A stretch of DNA of 58,445 nucleotides from Bacteroides caecigallinarum (GTDB taxonomy: Bacteria > Bacteroidota > Bacteroidia > Bacteroidales > Bacteroidaceae), in contig NZ_JACJLQ010000023.1 in assembly GCF_016902295.1 (NCBI RefSeq), forward strand, positions 1 through 58,445, written 5' to 3'. Positions 26,474 to 37,446 of this stretch are shown piece by piece; within the stretch, counting starts at the first letter, position 1; every line of letters begins with the position of its first letter. The position numbers and the translations under genes were made by a program. Under the pieces are notes generated by a model, which searched no databases, was not told the origin of the DNA, and saw only the letters and a list, made by a program, of their open reading frames with translations.

Positions 26474-29400
26474 ATGGGATTTAATGAATTTATAAGTAAA
26501 TTGTTCGGGAACAAGGCTTCTCGTGACATGAAGGAAATTCAGCCATGGGTAGAGAAAATCAAAGCTGCTTACCCAGAGATAGAGAAGCTGAGTAATGATG
26601 AATTGCGTGCTAAAACGGAAGAATTGAAACTGTATATCAAGAATTCCGCTGTAGCCGAGAATAAAAAGATTGATGAACTAAAAGCTACAATTGAGAATAC
26701 AGATATCGAAAAGCGTGAACCGATTTTCGCGCAAATAGATAAATTGGAAAAAGAAGTTCTCGATAAATACGAAAAGGCATTAAGTGATGTCCTTCCGGTA
26801 GCTTTTGCTATCGTAAAGGATACTGCAAGACGTTTCGCCCAAAATGATGAACTTGAAGTGACAGCCACAGATTTCGATCGTGAATTGGCTGCAATGGGAA
26901 AAGATTTCATTCGTATAGAAGGTGATAAAGCTATATGGAAAAATCATTGGATTGCCGGGGGTAATGATATGAAATGGGGAATGATACACTATGATGTACA
27001 GTTGTTCGGTGGTGTCGTTCTTAACCAAGGAAAAATTGCTGAAATGTGTACTGGTGAAGGTAAGACTCTTGTGGCTACATTGCCTGTATTCCTTAACGCT
27101 TTGACTGGAAACGGTGTTCATGTAGTAACTGTCAATGATTATCTTGCTAAACGTGACTCTGAATGGATGGGGCCTCTCTATATGTTCCATGGATTGAGCG
27201 TTGACTGTATTGACAAACATCAGCCTAACTCAGCAGCACGTCGTAGGGCATATATGGCTGATATTACATTCGGTACTAATAATGAGTTTGGTTTCGACTA
27301 TTTGCGTGACAATATGGCCAACAGTCCTAAGGACCTTGTACAGCGTAAACATAACTTTGCAATTGTCGATGAGGTGGACTCAGTCTTGATTGACGATGCC
27401 CGTACTCCTCTTATTATTTCTGGTCCTGTGCCAAAAGGTGACCAGCAGTTGTTTGAAGTGTTGCGTCCATTGGTGGAACGTTTGGTTGAGGCGCAACGTA
27501 AGCTCGCTACACAGTATTTGGCAGATGCAAAACGACTTATAGCTTCTGACAAGAAAGAGGATGTGGAAGAAGGTTTCCTTTCATTGTTCCGTAGCCATAA
27601 GGCACTTCCAAAGAATAAGCCGCTTATCAAGTTCCTTAGTGAACCGGGTATTAAGGCTGGAATGTTGAAAACAGAGGCTATCTATATGGAAGCAAACAAC
27701 AAGCGTATGCCTGAAGCAGTGGAACCTCTTTATTTCGTAATAGATGAGAAATTGAAGAGCGCAGACCTTACTGATAAAGGTATTGAACTTATTACAGGCT
27801 CCTCTCAGGACCCAACATTGTTCGTCCTTCCTGATATTGCCGCTCAGTTGTCTGAACTTGAAAATGAAACTTCACTCAGCGATGAAGAGAAATTGGCTAA
27901 GAAAGACGAATTAATGACAAACTATGCTATCAAGTCAGAACGTGTTCATACTATCAATCAGTTGCTTAAGGCATATACAATGTTTGAGAAAGACACAGAC
28001 TATGTAGTTATGGACGGGCAGGTTAAAATCGTTGACGAACAGACTGGACGTATTATGGATGGTCGTCGTTGGAGTGACGGTTTGCATCAGGCTGTCGAGG
28101 CTAAGGAGGGTGTTAAGGTTGAAGCTGCAACCCAGACATTCGCTACAATTACGCTTCAGAACTATTTCCGTATGTATCACAAACTGTCAGGTATGACAGG
28201 TACTGCAGAAACTGAAGCTGGTGAATTTTGGGATATATATAAACTTGATGTAGTGACTATTCCTACTAACCGCCCTATAGCACGTATAGACATGAACGAC
28301 CGCGTTTATAAAACTAAGCGCGAGAAATATAAAGCTGTTATTGAAGAGATTGAAAAGATGGTTGAAATGGGACGTCCGGTACTGGTCGGTACAACATCTG
28401 TTGAAATCTCTGAAATGCTGAGTAAAATGCTTACTCTCCGTAAGATTGAACATAACGTTCTTAATGCTAAATTACATCAGAAAGAAGCTGACATCGTTGC
28501 AAAAGCCGGTTTGGGACGTACAGTTACTATTGCTACCAACATGGCAGGTCGTGGTACCGATATCAAGTTGAGCGACGAAGTCAAGGCTGCAGGAGGTTTG
28601 GCGATTATTGGTACCGAACGTCACGAATCTCGTCGTGTTGACCGTCAGTTGCGTGGTCGTGCCGGACGTCAGGGAGACCCGGGTTCTTCAGTGTTCTTTG
28701 TTTCTCTTGAAGACGATTTGATGCGTTTGTTCTCTTCCGACCGTATAGCGTCTGTAATGGATAAGCTTGGTTTCAAGGAAGGCGAAATGATTGAACATAA
28801 GATGATTTCAAATTCTATTGAGCGCGCGCAGAAGAAGGTTGAAGAAAATAACTTCGGTATCCGTAAGCGTTTGCTTGAATATGATGACGTTATGAACAAA
28901 CAGCGTAATGTAGTTTATACAAAGCGCCGCCATGCGTTGATGGGTGAACGTATAGGTATGGATATCGTTAATATGATATGGGAACGTTGCGCAAATGCTT
29001 TGGATATGGCTACATATCATGAAGCCAAGATGGAAATTCTTCAGACACTTGCAATGGATACTCCTTTCACGGAAGAAGAATTTGAATCAAAAGATAAGAA
29101 TATTCTTACTGAAAATACATTTGATGCTGCGATGGAAATATTCAAGCGCAAGACTGACCGTATGGCACAGATAGCACATCCTGTAATTAAGCAGGTATAT
29201 GAAAATCAGGGAAAAATGTATGAAAACATCATGATTCCTATTACAGACGGTAAGCGTATGTATAATATTCCTGTAAACTTGAAGGCAGCATACGAGTCTG
29301 AATCTAAGGAGATTGTTAAGGCTTTCGAGAAAGCTATACTTCTTCATACTATTGATGAGGCTTGGAAAGAAAATCTTCGTGAGCTTGACGAACTTAAGCA

Positions 29401-29767
29401 TTCTGTGCAGAATGCAAGTTACGAACAGAAGGACCCGTTGTTGATTTTTAAACTTGAATCAGTCAAACTGTTTGACAATATGGTGGCAAAAATCAATAAT
29501 AATACAATATCTGTATTGATGCGTGCCCAGATACCTGTACAGGAACCGGAACAAGTGCGTGAAGCTGCTCCAGAACCTGCACCTAAAAAACAGCAATATA
29601 AGGAAGAAAAAGTAGATCTCAATGATGAGGCACAGAAGAAAGCTTCAGGTAAGGACACAAGAGAGGTGAAAACTGAGCCTTATAAAGCAGAAAAAACCGT
29701 AGGTAGAAATGATCCATGTCCTTGTGGAAGTGGGTTAAAGTATAAGAACTGTCACGGTAAAGTATAA
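26474..29767 (+). CDS. secA: Preprotein translocase ATPase SecA
   Basis: The 1097-residue motor that drives proteins through SecYEG. Walker A is GEGKT (194-198), the DEAD-type box is DEVD (299-302), and the second RecA-like domain contains NMAGRGTDI and the arginine-finger segment [12 protein letters not shown]. The C-terminal zinc motif CPCGSG-x-KYKNCHG is complete (C1082, C1084, C1093). It is longer than E. coli SecA (901) because of insertions, notably about 330-450, which is normal for Bacteroidetes. It carries its own promoter box and a terminator, so it can be expressed as a single gene. Confidence 0.98.
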   Translation: MGFNEFISKLFGNKASRDMKEIQPWVEKIKAAYPEIEKLSNDELRAKTEELKLYIKNSAVAENKKIDELKATIENTDIEKREPIFAQIDKLEKEVLDKYEKALSDVLPVAFAIVKDTARRFAQNDELEVTATDFDRELAAMGKDFIRIEGDKAIWKNHWIAGGNDMKWGMIHYDVQLFGGVVLNQGKIAEMCTGEGKTLVATLPVFLNALTGNGVHVVTVNDYLAKRDSEWMGPLYMFHGLSVDCIDKHQPNSAARRRAYMADITFGTNNEFGFDYLRDNMANSPKDLVQRKHNFAIVDEVDSVLIDDARTPLIISGPVPKGDQQLFEVLRPLVERLVEAQRKLATQYLADAKRLIASDKKEDVEEGFLSLFRSHKALPKNKPLIKFLSEPGIKAGMLKTEAIYMEANNKRMPEAVEPLYFVIDEKLKSADLTDKGIELITGSSQDPTLFVLPDIAAQLSELENETSLSDEEKLAKKDELMTNYAIKSERVHTINQLLKAYTMFEKDTDYVVMDGQVKIVDEQTGRIMDGRRWSDGLHQAVEAKEGVKVEAATQTFATITLQNYFRMYHKLSGMTGTAETEAGEFWDIYKLDVVTIPTNRPIARIDMNDRVYKTKREKYKAVIEEIEKMVEMGRPVLVGTTSVEISEMLSKMLTLRKIEHNVLNAKLHQKEADIVAKAGLGRTVTIATNMAGRGTDIKLSDEVKAAGGLAIIGTERHESRRVDRQLRGRAGRQGDPGSSVFFVSLEDDLMRLFSSDRIASVMDKLGFKEGEMIEHKMISNSIERAQKKVEENNFGIRKRLLEYDDVMNKQRNVVYTKRRHALMGERIGMDIVNMIWERCANALDMATYHEAKMEILQTLAMDTPFTEEEFESKDKNILTENTFDAAMEIFKRKTDRMAQIAHPVIKQVYENQGKMYENIMIPITDGKRMYNIPVNLKAAYESESKEIVKAFEKAILLHTIDEAWKENLRELDELKHSVQNASYEQKDPLLIFKLESVKLFDNMVAKINNNTISVLMRAQIPVQEPEQVREAAPEPAPKKQQYKEEKVDLNDEAQKKASGKDTREVKTEPYKAEKTVGRNDPCPCGSGLKYKNCHGKV

Positions 29768-29790
29768 GATTTTTAATAAAACTAATATTT

Positions 29791-29827
29791 AAAGGTCGTC
29801 TCTTAACAAAGGGATGGCCTTTATTAT
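29791..29827 (+). terminator. Terminator of secA
   Basis: Stem AAAGGTCGTC/GATGGCCTTT (two G-U pairs) with a 12-base loop, followed by a weak T-rich stretch. It starts 24 bp after the secA stop. Confidence 0.55.
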
Positions 29828-29871
29828 TGTTCCTTTATTACCTTTTAACTTCATAATATTCAGAAAAATAT

Positions 29872-29879
29872 TAATTTTG
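29872..29879 (+). promoter_or_regulatory. -7 box for the DUF6340-like gene
   Basis: TAATTTTG, a full match, 24 bp before the ATG. No good -33 box is visible. Confidence 0.45.
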
Positions 29880-29902
29880 TACAGATTAAAATTTAACATA
29901 TT

Positions 29903-30886
29903 ATGAGAAAATGTGCTTTATATATCGTTTCGTTGTTGAGTATTGTATTTGCGTCATGTAGTTCTATACGTACACTTACCTTTGACCAGCTATCTCCGGC
30001 AGAAATAAATTTCCCATATCAAGTGTCTGTAGTTGGGGTTGTAAACAATATGCCATATCGATCTGAACCGAAAAAAAATATTTTGACTTTGGGACAATTG
30101 GAAGCAGTTGGCAAAAATGCTGCAGAGACTTTGGCTGGTATTCTTGCAGACAGCAAATATTTTAATCAGGTTATAATATGTGATTCTGCTCTTAGGGCTG
30201 ATAATAATACTGCTACTCTTTCTGGTATTGAAGTTGATAGGTTGTCTTCAATGCTTGGAGTTGACATGATTGTTTCTTTCGAAAGATTACTTCTGGATGT
30301 AGAGAAAAAAGAATATTCTAATCCGGGTTGGGACGTTTCAATTCCTATCTTACAAGTTCAGACAAGTCCGGTAGTTAAATTATATATTCCTGGCCGACAA
30401 AAGCCATTGATAGAACTTACAGCTTGTGATACTTTGTATTTCGATTTGGGATATGGAGTTTCTGAAGATGAAATTATTGTGGAAGCTACAAAGCACGCCG
30501 CTTCTGTGATGTGTAATAAGATTGTTCCAAATTGGCAGACTGTGAATAGGCTGATGTTCGATGGTGGAGGAGTTGAGATGCGTGATGCGAGTGTATATGT
30601 CAATGAAGGTGATTGGGGATCTGCCCGCGAATTGTGGATTCATGTTTATAATCGTCAAAAGAAAGGTAATGCTAAGTTCAGGGCCGCATATAATGTTGCA
30701 CTGTCGTACGAGATGACAGGAGATATGGACAATGCTGAAGAATGGTTGAAGAAAGCTTCAGATTGTGTGAAATCAGGTTCAGAAGAAGAAATGGTACTTA
30801 AGTATTATATGAGTCAGTTTGTCAAAAGGAAAGTCGAATTTGGCAAGTTGAATATTCAAATGGGACGTTTTAATAACAATTTTTGA
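29903..30886 (+). CDS. DUF6340-like lipoprotein
   Basis: A 327-residue lipoprotein with lipobox FASC (Cys19) and the Bacteroidetes start CSSIRTLTFDQLSPAEINFP. The middle (about 30-200) looks like a fold shared with stress-type lipoproteins that carry a GVVNN segment; it has no recognised catalytic motif. The C-terminal 80 residues are helical and resemble a TPR pair (AAYNVALSYEMTGDMDNAEEWL). The family match (DUF6340) is from memory of the N-terminal pattern. Its function is unknown. It has its own promoter box, lies downstream of the secA terminator and upstream of an orphan acidic protein. Confidence 0.7.
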   Translation: MRKCALYIVSLLSIVFASCSSIRTLTFDQLSPAEINFPYQVSVVGVVNNMPYRSEPKKNILTLGQLEAVGKNAAETLAGILADSKYFNQVIICDSALRADNNTATLSGIEVDRLSSMLGVDMIVSFERLLLDVEKKEYSNPGWDVSIPILQVQTSPVVKLYIPGRQKPLIELTACDTLYFDLGYGVSEDEIIVEATKHAASVMCNKIVPNWQTVNRLMFDGGGVEMRDASVYVNEGDWGSARELWIHVYNRQKKGNAKFRAAYNVALSYEMTGDMDNAEEWLKKASDCVKSGSEEEMVLKYYMSQFVKRKVEFGKLNIQMGRFNNNF

Positions 30887-30895
30887 CCTGTTTGT

Positions 30896-30925
30896 TTTGA
30901 TACATTATAATTTTTAGTAATTTTG
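30896..30925 (+). promoter_or_regulatory. Promoter of the acidic orphan gene
   Basis: TTTG (30896-30899), an 18-bp spacer and TAATTTTG (30918-30925). The start of transcription would fall only about 10 bases before the ATG at 30941, so the leader is very short. Confidence 0.55.
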
Positions 30926-30940
30926 AGGTAATAAAAATTT

Positions 30941-31396
30941 ATGCCTATGAATGTTAGTGAAAAAACACGTGCAGCTATATCATCAACTATTAGAGAAGCA
31001 TTATGCAGATATGTCTCAGGCGATGAAAATTCTGTAGTTACGGATATTCATTTGCTCCCAAAACAGGATAGTGGTGAACTTTTGATTTTCAACGACGATG
31101 ATGAAGAATTGGCACGTACCATTATAGAAGAGTGGATAGAATGTGATACTGACGATTTCATGAAAGAAGTCGAGTCTGTTCTTCGCTCAGAGATTGCTGC
31201 ATTGAACGATCAGAGGTATTTTGAAAAGCTGTCTTTGCTTAAACCATATTCATTTGTTCTTGTAGATGAGGATAAAGAAACGGTGGCAGAGTTGATGCTT
31301 GTTGATGATGATGATACATTATTGCTCAACGATGAACTATTGAAAGGGCTTGACGAAGAACTTGATGCTTTTCTGAAAGAACTGTTGGAAAAATAA
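30941..31396 (+). CDS. Acidic cytoplasmic protein of unknown function
   Basis: A 151-residue protein with no signal peptide or membrane segment. It is strongly acidic, with runs such as NDDDEELA and LVDDDDTLLLNDELLKGLDEELDAFLKELLEK near the end. The central part (about 85-120, RYFEKLSLLKPYSFVLVDEDKETVAELMLVDD) suggests alternating strands and helices. I do not recognise the family. It has its own promoter and terminator, so it is a single-gene unit. The second Met (30947) is also a possible start. Confidence 0.8.
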   Translation: MPMNVSEKTRAAISSTIREALCRYVSGDENSVVTDIHLLPKQDSGELLIFNDDDEELARTIIEEWIECDTDDFMKEVESVLRSEIAALNDQRYFEKLSLLKPYSFVLVDEDKETVAELMLVDDDDTLLLNDELLKGLDEELDAFLKELLEK

Positions 31397-31412
31397 TTAA
31401 GATAAATTGATG

Positions 31413-31461
31413 GTCGGGGTAAGGTCTCTTTTAGTCTGTATAGCCTTTCCCCGACTTTTTT
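31413..31461 (+). terminator. Terminator of the acidic orphan gene
   Basis: A 12-bp stem GTCGGGGTAAGG/CCTTTCCCCGAC with one mismatch, followed by six T. Confidence 0.9.
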
Positions 31462-31484
31462 GTATTATTTAAATAGGTGTAGTT

Positions 31485-32483
31485 ATGGGAGAAAGGATTT
31501 TGTTTAGAAGAAATGAACAGCTGCATACCGTGAACCCAAGATGGCGTGGCAATCCTTCCGTTAAAGGCAAGTTCTTTAACCGTCAGCACAGATGGCGTCC
31601 CGGTATGGGAAGTATATTGAAATGGAGGTTCTCGCCTAATCCGCAAAGGAAAGAAAAACGTAGGATAAAGTGGAATCCCAATGTGAGATATCTCCATAGT
31701 CTTGATGCGGTAACAGGCAATTCGCTGATATGGCTTGGACATAATTCTTTTTTTCTTCAGTTAGGCGGAAAACGTTTCATGATTGATCCTGTTTTCGGAA
31801 ACATACCTTTTGTGAAGAGAAGAAGTACTTTTCCTGCCGATCCTTCAATATTCAGGAACATAGATTATTTGCTTATCAGTCATGACCATTTCGATCATCT
31901 TGACAAACCGAGTGTGGCTCGTCTGGTTTCCGAAAATCCCGGAATGAAGTTGTTTTGTGGTATCGGTACCGGACAACTGATAAAAGGATGGTTTCCTGAA
32001 ATGGAGGTAATTGAAGCCGGATGGTACCAGCAGCATAAGGATGACGGACTTTGTCTGACCTTCCTTCCGGCACAGCACTGGAGCAAAAGAGGAGTGAGTG
32101 ATGGCGGTGAGCGCCTTTGGGGAGCTTTTATGATACAGGCAGACGGAATAACTATTTATAATAGCGGTGATACGGGATACGCTCACCATTTTAAGGAGTT
32201 GTCTGATATTTTCCCACACATTGACTATTGTATGATTGGAATAGGAGCATATAAGCCACGATGGTTTATGAAACCTAATCATATATCTCCATATGATGCC
32301 CTTACTGCTTCTGCCGAGATGGGTGCACGAATGACTATACCGATGCATTACGGCACTTTCGATCTTTCAGATGAGCCTTTGTTTGACCCGCCTCATGTAT
32401 TTGCGGTTGAGGCGAGAAAAAGGAATATGGATGTTATGATTCCTGAATTGGGTGAAGTGGTTAAATTACATCATATTAGATAG
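31485..32483 (+). CDS. Metallo-beta-lactamase-fold hydrolase (UlaG/NAPE-PLD-like)
   Basis: A 332-residue cytoplasmic hydrolase. The metal-binding motif HDHFDH is at residues 133-138. Further ligands are in the PAQHWS segment, the NSGDTGY segment and the C-terminal MHYGTFD. The PxHWSxR arrangement and SDGGERLWGAF are typical of the family around UlaG and N-acylphosphatidylethanolamine phospholipase D. The first 75 residues are a basic extension (KWRFSPNPQRKEKRR). Its substrate cannot be told from sequence. It is convergent with valS and shares a two-way terminator with it. Confidence 0.88.
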   Translation: MGERILFRRNEQLHTVNPRWRGNPSVKGKFFNRQHRWRPGMGSILKWRFSPNPQRKEKRRIKWNPNVRYLHSLDAVTGNSLIWLGHNSFFLQLGGKRFMIDPVFGNIPFVKRRSTFPADPSIFRNIDYLLISHDHFDHLDKPSVARLVSENPGMKLFCGIGTGQLIKGWFPEMEVIEAGWYQQHKDDGLCLTFLPAQHWSKRGVSDGGERLWGAFMIQADGITIYNSGDTGYAHHFKELSDIFPHIDYCMIGIGAYKPRWFMKPNHISPYDALTASAEMGARMTIPMHYGTFDLSDEPLFDPPHVFAVEARKRNMDVMIPELGEVVKLHHIR

Positions 32484-32514
32484 GATCTGTTTTCTTGGAA
32501 AACATGAAATCTAT

Positions 32515-32562
32515 ATAAACAAAAAATGAACAGCCTTTCGGATGTTCATTTTTTGTTTTATA
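32515..32562. terminator. Two-way terminator between the MBL gene and valS
   Basis: A near-perfect inverted repeat of about 18-20 bp built on ACAAAAAATGAACA, with loop GCCTTTCGGA, carries a run of A before and T after. It can therefore act on both strands. Confidence 0.85.
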
Positions 32563-32577
32563 TAGATATTCGGTTGA

Positions 32578-35205
32578 TTACTTTTTCAAGGCTGCGATGC
32601 TTTCTTTCAGTGCTGCAATCTTGGTTTCTGCGTCAGCCTGTTTCTTGCGTTCCATTTCAATAACGTTAGCCGGAGCCTTGCTTACAAACTTCTCGTTGCT
32701 TAGCTTCTTCATTACGCTCATGAGGAATCCTTCCTGATATTTCAGGTCTGCTTCAAGCTTCTTAAGCTCTTCTTCCACGTTGATAAGGTTGCCCAGAGGA
32801 ACTGCATATTCAGTTGTACCAACCATGAACGAAGCTGCACCTTCTGCCTTTGCATCTACCTGTGCTATTTCAGACAGGTTACACAATTTCTCTATCACAG
32901 CATTGAAGTCTGCTACAGGGCTTTCTCCAACCACTTCAAGATTCAGAGCCTCTTTCTGAGCAATGTTCTTCTGAAGTCTGATAGTACGGATACCACCGAT
33001 AACTTCCTTCACAGCTTCAAACTTGTTGATGATAGTTTCATCATAAGTCTCTGTCATATTAAGAGTCTGAGTCATGATGCTTTCACCATCCTTGCGGTCA
33101 TAGATGTGCTGCCACAACTCTTCAGTGATGAATGGCATGAACGGATGCAGAAGTTTGAGCAGTGTATCGAAGAAACTCAAAGTCTTTTCGTAAGTCACGC
33201 TGTCGATAGGCTGTCCGTATGCAGGTTTCACCATTTCAAGATACCAGCTTGAAAATTCGTCCCAGAACAGTTTGTAAACTACCATAAGAGCCTCGCTCAG
33301 TCGGTATTTGCCGAACAGGTCGTTTACCTCGGCTGTAGTCTTTGCAAGCATTGCCTCAAACCATTCAGTTGCAAGGCGTGCGTATTCAGGCTGTTCGTTG
33401 CCTTCTACGTTCCATCCCTTTACCAGACGGAATGCGTTCCATATCTTGTTGTTGAAGTTACGTCCCTGTTCGCATAGAGCGTCGTCAAACAAGATATCGT
33501 TTCCTGCAGGAGCAGCAAGCATCATACCCATACGTACACCGTCGGCACCATATTTATCAATCAGTTCAAGCGGGTCTGGTGAGTTACCGAGTGACTTGGA
33601 CATCTTACGGCCGATTTTATCGCGTACGATACCTGTGAAATATACATTCTTGAAAGGCATATCGCCCATATATTCATATCCTGCCATAATCATACGTGCC
33701 ACCCAGAAGAAAATGATGTCCGGTCCTGTTACAAGGTCGGCAGTAGGGTAGTAGTATTTTATTTCCTCGTTGCCAGGATTGTTTATTCCGTCGAACAGAG
33801 AGATAGGCCACAACCATGAAGAGAACCATGTATCCAGACAGTCTTCATCCTGACGCAGGTCTTCAATCTTCATGTCCTTATTGCCTGTTTTCTCGATGGC
33901 AAGTTTCAAAGCTTCTTCAGCTGTTTCTGCCACTACAAATCCGCCCTGAGGCAAGAAGTAAGCAGGAATTCTGTGTCCCCACCACAACTGACGGCTGATA
34001 CACCAGTCCTTGATGTTCTCCATCCAGTATTTGTAAGTGTTCTTGTATTTTGCAGGATAGAATTTCAGTTCGTCGTTCATTACAGGTGGCAATGCCATGT
34101 CTGCAAAGTGTTTCATCTTCAGGAACCACTGCATTGACAGTTTTGGTTCGATGGCTACGTTTGTACGTTCAGAGAAGCCTACCTTGTTGTTGTAGTCTTC
34201 AACCTTTTCAAGCAGGCCTGCTGCTGCAAGATCTTTTTCTATCTGTTCGCGAACGTCGAAACGGTCCATACCTACATACATTCCGGCAGCTTCGCTGATA
34301 GTACCGTTGTCATTGAAAATATCTATTGACTGGAGGTTATATTTTTCACCCAGCATGTAGTCGTTTACATCGTGTGCAGGAGTTACTTTCAGACATCCTG
34401 TACCGAATTCGATATCAACGTAGTCATCTTCGATAACAGGGATTACTCTGTTCACCAACGGAACAATCACTTTCTTGCCCTTGAGCCATTCGTTCTTTGG
34501 GTCGTTAGGATTGATACACATTGCTGTATCACCCATGATTGTTTCAGGACGAGTAGTTGCAACTACGGCATAACGTCCTTCAGCATCACCTTCAACCTTA
34601 TATCTCAGGTAGAAGAGCTTGCTGTGTTCTTCCTTATAGATAACCTCTTCATCAGAAAGTGCAGTGAGGGCTTTTGGATCCCAGTTCACCATACGAACGC
34701 CGCGATAAATCAGTCCCTTGTTATACAGGTCTACGAATACCTTTATCACGCTCTTGCTTCTTTCTTCGTCCATAGTGAAGGCTGTGCGGTCCCAGTCGCA
34801 TGAAGCACCAAGTTTGCGCAGCTGTTTCAGGATTATGCCTCCGTGTTCGTGAGTCCAGTCCCATGCATGTTTCAGGAACTCTTCTCTTGTGAGGTCAGTC
34901 TTTTTGATACCCTGCTGGGCCAGTTTGTTTACCACCTTGGCTTCTGTTGCGATAGATGCGTGGTCAGTACCCGGTACCCAGCATGCGTTCTTGCCCATCA
35001 TGCGTGCGCGGCGCACGAGGATGTCCTGTATAGTATTGTTAAGCATGTGTCCCATGTGGAGCACTCCGGTCACGTTTGGTGGCGGGATTACGACGGTATA
35101 AGGTTCGCGTCCGTCCGGTTTAGAACTGAAAAGTTTGTTGTCCAGCCAATACTGGTACCATTTCCCTTCCACATCTGCGGGATTGTACTTACTTGCTAAT
35201 TCCAT
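32578..35205 (-). CDS. valS: Valyl-tRNA synthetase
   Basis: An 875-residue class I synthetase that charges tRNA-Val. The HIGH motif is HMGH (50-53) after PPPNVTG, and the KMSKS motif is at 534-538. The editing domain (about 190-340) contains the conserved [13 protein letters not shown]. The C-terminal coiled-coil arm (about 810-875, rich in Lys and Glu) that binds the tRNA elbow is present. Length is normal for bacterial ValS. It is a single gene with its own promoter, downstream of the DUF4421 operon. Confidence 0.98.
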   Translation of the reverse strand: MELASKYNPADVEGKWYQYWLDNKLFSSKPDGREPYTVVIPPPNVTGVLHMGHMLNNTIQDILVRRARMMGKNACWVPGTDHASIATEAKVVNKLAQQGIKKTDLTREEFLKHAWDWTHEHGGIILKQLRKLGASCDWDRTAFTMDEERSKSVIKVFVDLYNKGLIYRGVRMVNWDPKALTALSDEEVIYKEEHSKLFYLRYKVEGDAEGRYAVVATTRPETIMGDTAMCINPNDPKNEWLKGKKVIVPLVNRVIPVIEDDYVDIEFGTGCLKVTPAHDVNDYMLGEKYNLQSIDIFNDNGTISEAAGMYVGMDRFDVREQIEKDLAAAGLLEKVEDYNNKVGFSERTNVAIEPKLSMQWFLKMKHFADMALPPVMNDELKFYPAKYKNTYKYWMENIKDWCISRQLWWGHRIPAYFLPQGGFVVAETAEEALKLAIEKTGNKDMKIEDLRQDEDCLDTWFSSWLWPISLFDGINNPGNEEIKYYYPTADLVTGPDIIFFWVARMIMAGYEYMGDMPFKNVYFTGIVRDKIGRKMSKSLGNSPDPLELIDKYGADGVRMGMMLAAPAGNDILFDDALCEQGRNFNNKIWNAFRLVKGWNVEGNEQPEYARLATEWFEAMLAKTTAEVNDLFGKYRLSEALMVVYKLFWDEFSSWYLEMVKPAYGQPIDSVTYEKTLSFFDTLLKLLHPFMPFITEELWQHIYDRKDGESIMTQTLNMTETYDETIINKFEAVKEVIGGIRTIRLQKNIAQKEALNLEVVGESPVADFNAVIEKLCNLSEIAQVDAKAEGAASFMVGTTEYAVPLGNLINVEEELKKLEADLKYQEGFLMSVMKKLSNEKFVSKAPANVIEMERKKQADAETKIAALKESIAALKK

Positions 35206-35253
35206 GATTTATATCTAATTATTATTTGTTTTTACGAAATGTATAATCGGTTG

Positions 35254-35285
35254 CAAAAGTAATAAAAGTTGTTCGAAAATTCAAT
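35254..35285 (-). promoter_or_regulatory. Promoter of valS
   Basis: On the minus strand ATTG (35285-35282), a 20-bp spacer and TACTTTTG (35261-35254). The predicted leader is about 40 bases; no T-box is expected or seen. Confidence 0.65.
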
Positions 35286-35309
35286 ATAATGACCAATAGT
35301 CTTTATGAC

Positions 35310-36446
35310 TTATTCCGTACGACGATACTGTTTCCTTTTCCAGAAATTGAATCCGGCATAAATCTTAAGGCTTCCGAAGGAATTTGTCATCGAGAAGTTA
35401 TCTTTCCTGTAATCGTAAGTATGCAGTATAAGTGTTGCTCCAACATAATATTTGCTGTTGTTCCATGTTATTCCTGCTCTTGTTATTAGGTCGAAGTTTA
35501 TGTCCTTAACCCATTGTGTCCAGTCGGTATTTGGTGTAGTCGGTGCATCGTTTATTCTTGATTTCTTATAACCTATTGCGGGAAGTAAAGATATGTTTAG
35601 AAGGCAGTTCTTTGCGAATACCCAGTTATATCCATATCCCAAACTGAGATTAAAGTCTGTATATGTTAGTCTTCTGAAATTTAGTGAGGGACGTATTTGA
35701 TTTTTTATTTCCAGAGGAAGTTTGCTCTGGTCAAAAGAAATATCATGTTGTGAGTATGCGAATCCAACCATCAGTGAACCGCAGCTTTTTTTCTGATTTG
35801 TTGATTGACTGTATGCCGCCGGGTACGAATATTTGTCACTTTTGAATATATAGTATGCGTTTAGTCCTTTTATGCAACTGTTAAGGCCATTGAAACTTGT
35901 ACCAATATATTTTTCAGCATTATTGAAGTTCTTACAAGTGGTTATTTTGAAATCGCTTCCACTCTTTCTGTAGTATAAATCCAATCCGAACTTGGCGCTA
36001 TACAAATTGAATACCATTTCTGTTTTTGGCTTTTCTCTTTCTTTTTTAAATAAACTTGCCAGGTCGAATGAATAGCCTAAGAAAATCCATCTCCATCCAA
36101 AATAGAATCCCAACTTTGTATTTACTTTGGGCGCAAAGCCCAATAATTGGTTACCGTTTTCGTTTGTTGTTCCAAGATGGTAATGTTCGAACCATGTGCT
36201 TTGTTCAAGCATGAAAGTCAAGTTATACTTGTTTGGTTGTATATAGCTTGTGTCTGTAGCGTTAAACCAATCAACAGCTTTTCCGAGAAATGATTTTGAC
36301 TTTTCAATAGTTTTTTCGGTCAGCTTTATAGAGTCGTTTACAAAAAAAGTCCGCACGTATTCTTTTTCCTTATTCCTGGCATTGAGTGAGTTTGGAATGA
36401 GGAGTAAAAGTATCATTGTTGAAACTAAAAGAATGCGTGCCGACAT
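35310..36446 (-). CDS. DUF4421-family outer-membrane protein
   Basis: A 378-residue exported protein with a signal peptide ending near SLNA (about 22). The body is rich in aromatic, alternating residues expected of a beta-barrel (GFYFGWRWIFLGYSFDL, SLGYGYNWVF), and ends in a strand with FNFWKRK. I associate this pattern with DUF4421, a Bacteroidetes barrel family without known function. Its start lies 4 bp after the oxidoreductase stop, so it is the last gene of a four-gene operon starting with the porin gene. Confidence 0.75.
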   Translation of the reverse strand: MSARILLVSTMILLLLIPNSLNARNKEKEYVRTFFVNDSIKLTEKTIEKSKSFLGKAVDWFNATDTSYIQPNKYNLTFMLEQSTWFEHYHLGTTNENGNQLLGFAPKVNTKLGFYFGWRWIFLGYSFDLASLFKKEREKPKTEMVFNLYSAKFGLDLYYRKSGSDFKITTCKNFNNAEKYIGTSFNGLNSCIKGLNAYYIFKSDKYSYPAAYSQSTNQKKSCGSLMVGFAYSQHDISFDQSKLPLEIKNQIRPSLNFRRLTYTDFNLSLGYGYNWVFAKNCLLNISLLPAIGYKKSRINDAPTTPNTDWTQWVKDINFDLITRAGITWNNSKYYVGATLILHTYDYRKDNFSMTNSFGSLKIYAGFNFWKRKQYRRTE

Positions 36447-36450
36447 TATG

Positions 36451-37440
36451 CTAAAGTTTATTCAGTATTCGGTCCATCACCCAGTTGGTAGGTGTAGCGC
36501 TTATCCCGTCGCAAGTACAGATCGCTTTTCCCTGTAAGTGTTCCACTACAGCTTTAATCAAAGGTAACTGTACGTGTGGAGGGTTAGGGGGTAGTATTTC
36601 TTCTCTTCCTCTTTCTGTGTGTAATGCAATAGGTTCGTAAGTAAAAACTGAGAAGCAAATCATACCTTTGTCTCCAATTATTTCTATTCTGTCTTCTTTG
36701 GCAGATTCGTGTGCCACGAAGCACCATGATCCTGACCCTGGAAGTCCGGAATCGAATTTGAAGCAAGCGCTTATTGTATCTTCTGCCGGATATAATCCCC
36801 CGCGGTTATTCTTGTAGCCTTCGGCTTCGAGTATGCAACCGAACATGTCTTGAAGTAAGTCAAGTTGGTGGGGTGCCAAATCGTAGAAATATCCGCCTCC
36901 TGCTATTACGGGTTGTACCCTCCAAGGTAGGTTCTTGCTGTTATAGTCGAGTGCTCTCGGCGGTTGTGCAAATCTTATCTGTATGTTTATTACATTTCCA
37001 ATCTCTCCTGACGCAACAAGTTCTTTTACTTTTTGGAAGTATGGAAGATAACGCCTGTAGTAGGCTACAAAGCACGGGATTCCTGTTTCTTTCGATATTC
37101 TGTTTATTCTGGCACAGTCTTCGTATGAAGCCGCCATAGGTTTTTCAATATATACAGGTTTTCCAGCTTTCATAGCCATTATTGCGTATGTAGCGTGTGA
37201 AGATGGAGGAGTAGCTATATATATTGCGTTAACTTCTTCGTCGCCTATAAGTTCCTGTGCGTCTGTGTACCATTTTGGAATGTTATGTCTTTCAGCGTAT
37301 GATTTCACTTTTTCTTCGTCTCGGCTCATGACGGCTACCACTTTTGAACCTTCCACCATATTGAATGCTGGACCACTTTTCTTTTCTGTCACTTCACCGC
37401 ATCCGATGAAACCCCAATTTACCTTATCAAAATTCATCAT
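36451..37440 (-). CDS. Gfo/Idh/MocA-family NAD(P)-dependent oxidoreductase
   Basis: A 329-residue dehydrogenase with an N-terminal Rossmann domain (WGFIGCGEVT near the start) and the family catalytic lysine in EKP (E99-K100-P101). The C-terminal alpha/beta domain carries GGGYFYDLAPHQLDLL, with the conserved Asp and His that usually complete the active site. Relatives act on sugars, inositols or sugar-nucleotide derivatives. There is no signal peptide, so it is cytoplasmic. It lies 6 bp after the binding-protein gene and 4 bp before the DUF4421 gene. The partner genes give no direct clue to the substrate. Confidence 0.9.
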   Translation of the reverse strand: MMNFDKVNWGFIGCGEVTEKKSGPAFNMVEGSKVVAVMSRDEEKVKSYAERHNIPKWYTDAQELIGDEEVNAIYIATPPSSHATYAIMAMKAGKPVYIEKPMAASYEDCARINRISKETGIPCFVAYYRRYLPYFQKVKELVASGEIGNVINIQIRFAQPPRALDYNSKNLPWRVQPVIAGGGYFYDLAPHQLDLLQDMFGCILEAEGYKNNRGGLYPAEDTISACFKFDSGLPGSGSWCFVAHESAKEDRIEIIGDKGMICFSVFTYEPIALHTERGREEILPPNPPHVQLPLIKAVVEHLQGKAICTCDGISATPTNWVMDRILNKL

Positions 37441-37446
37441 ATCAGA

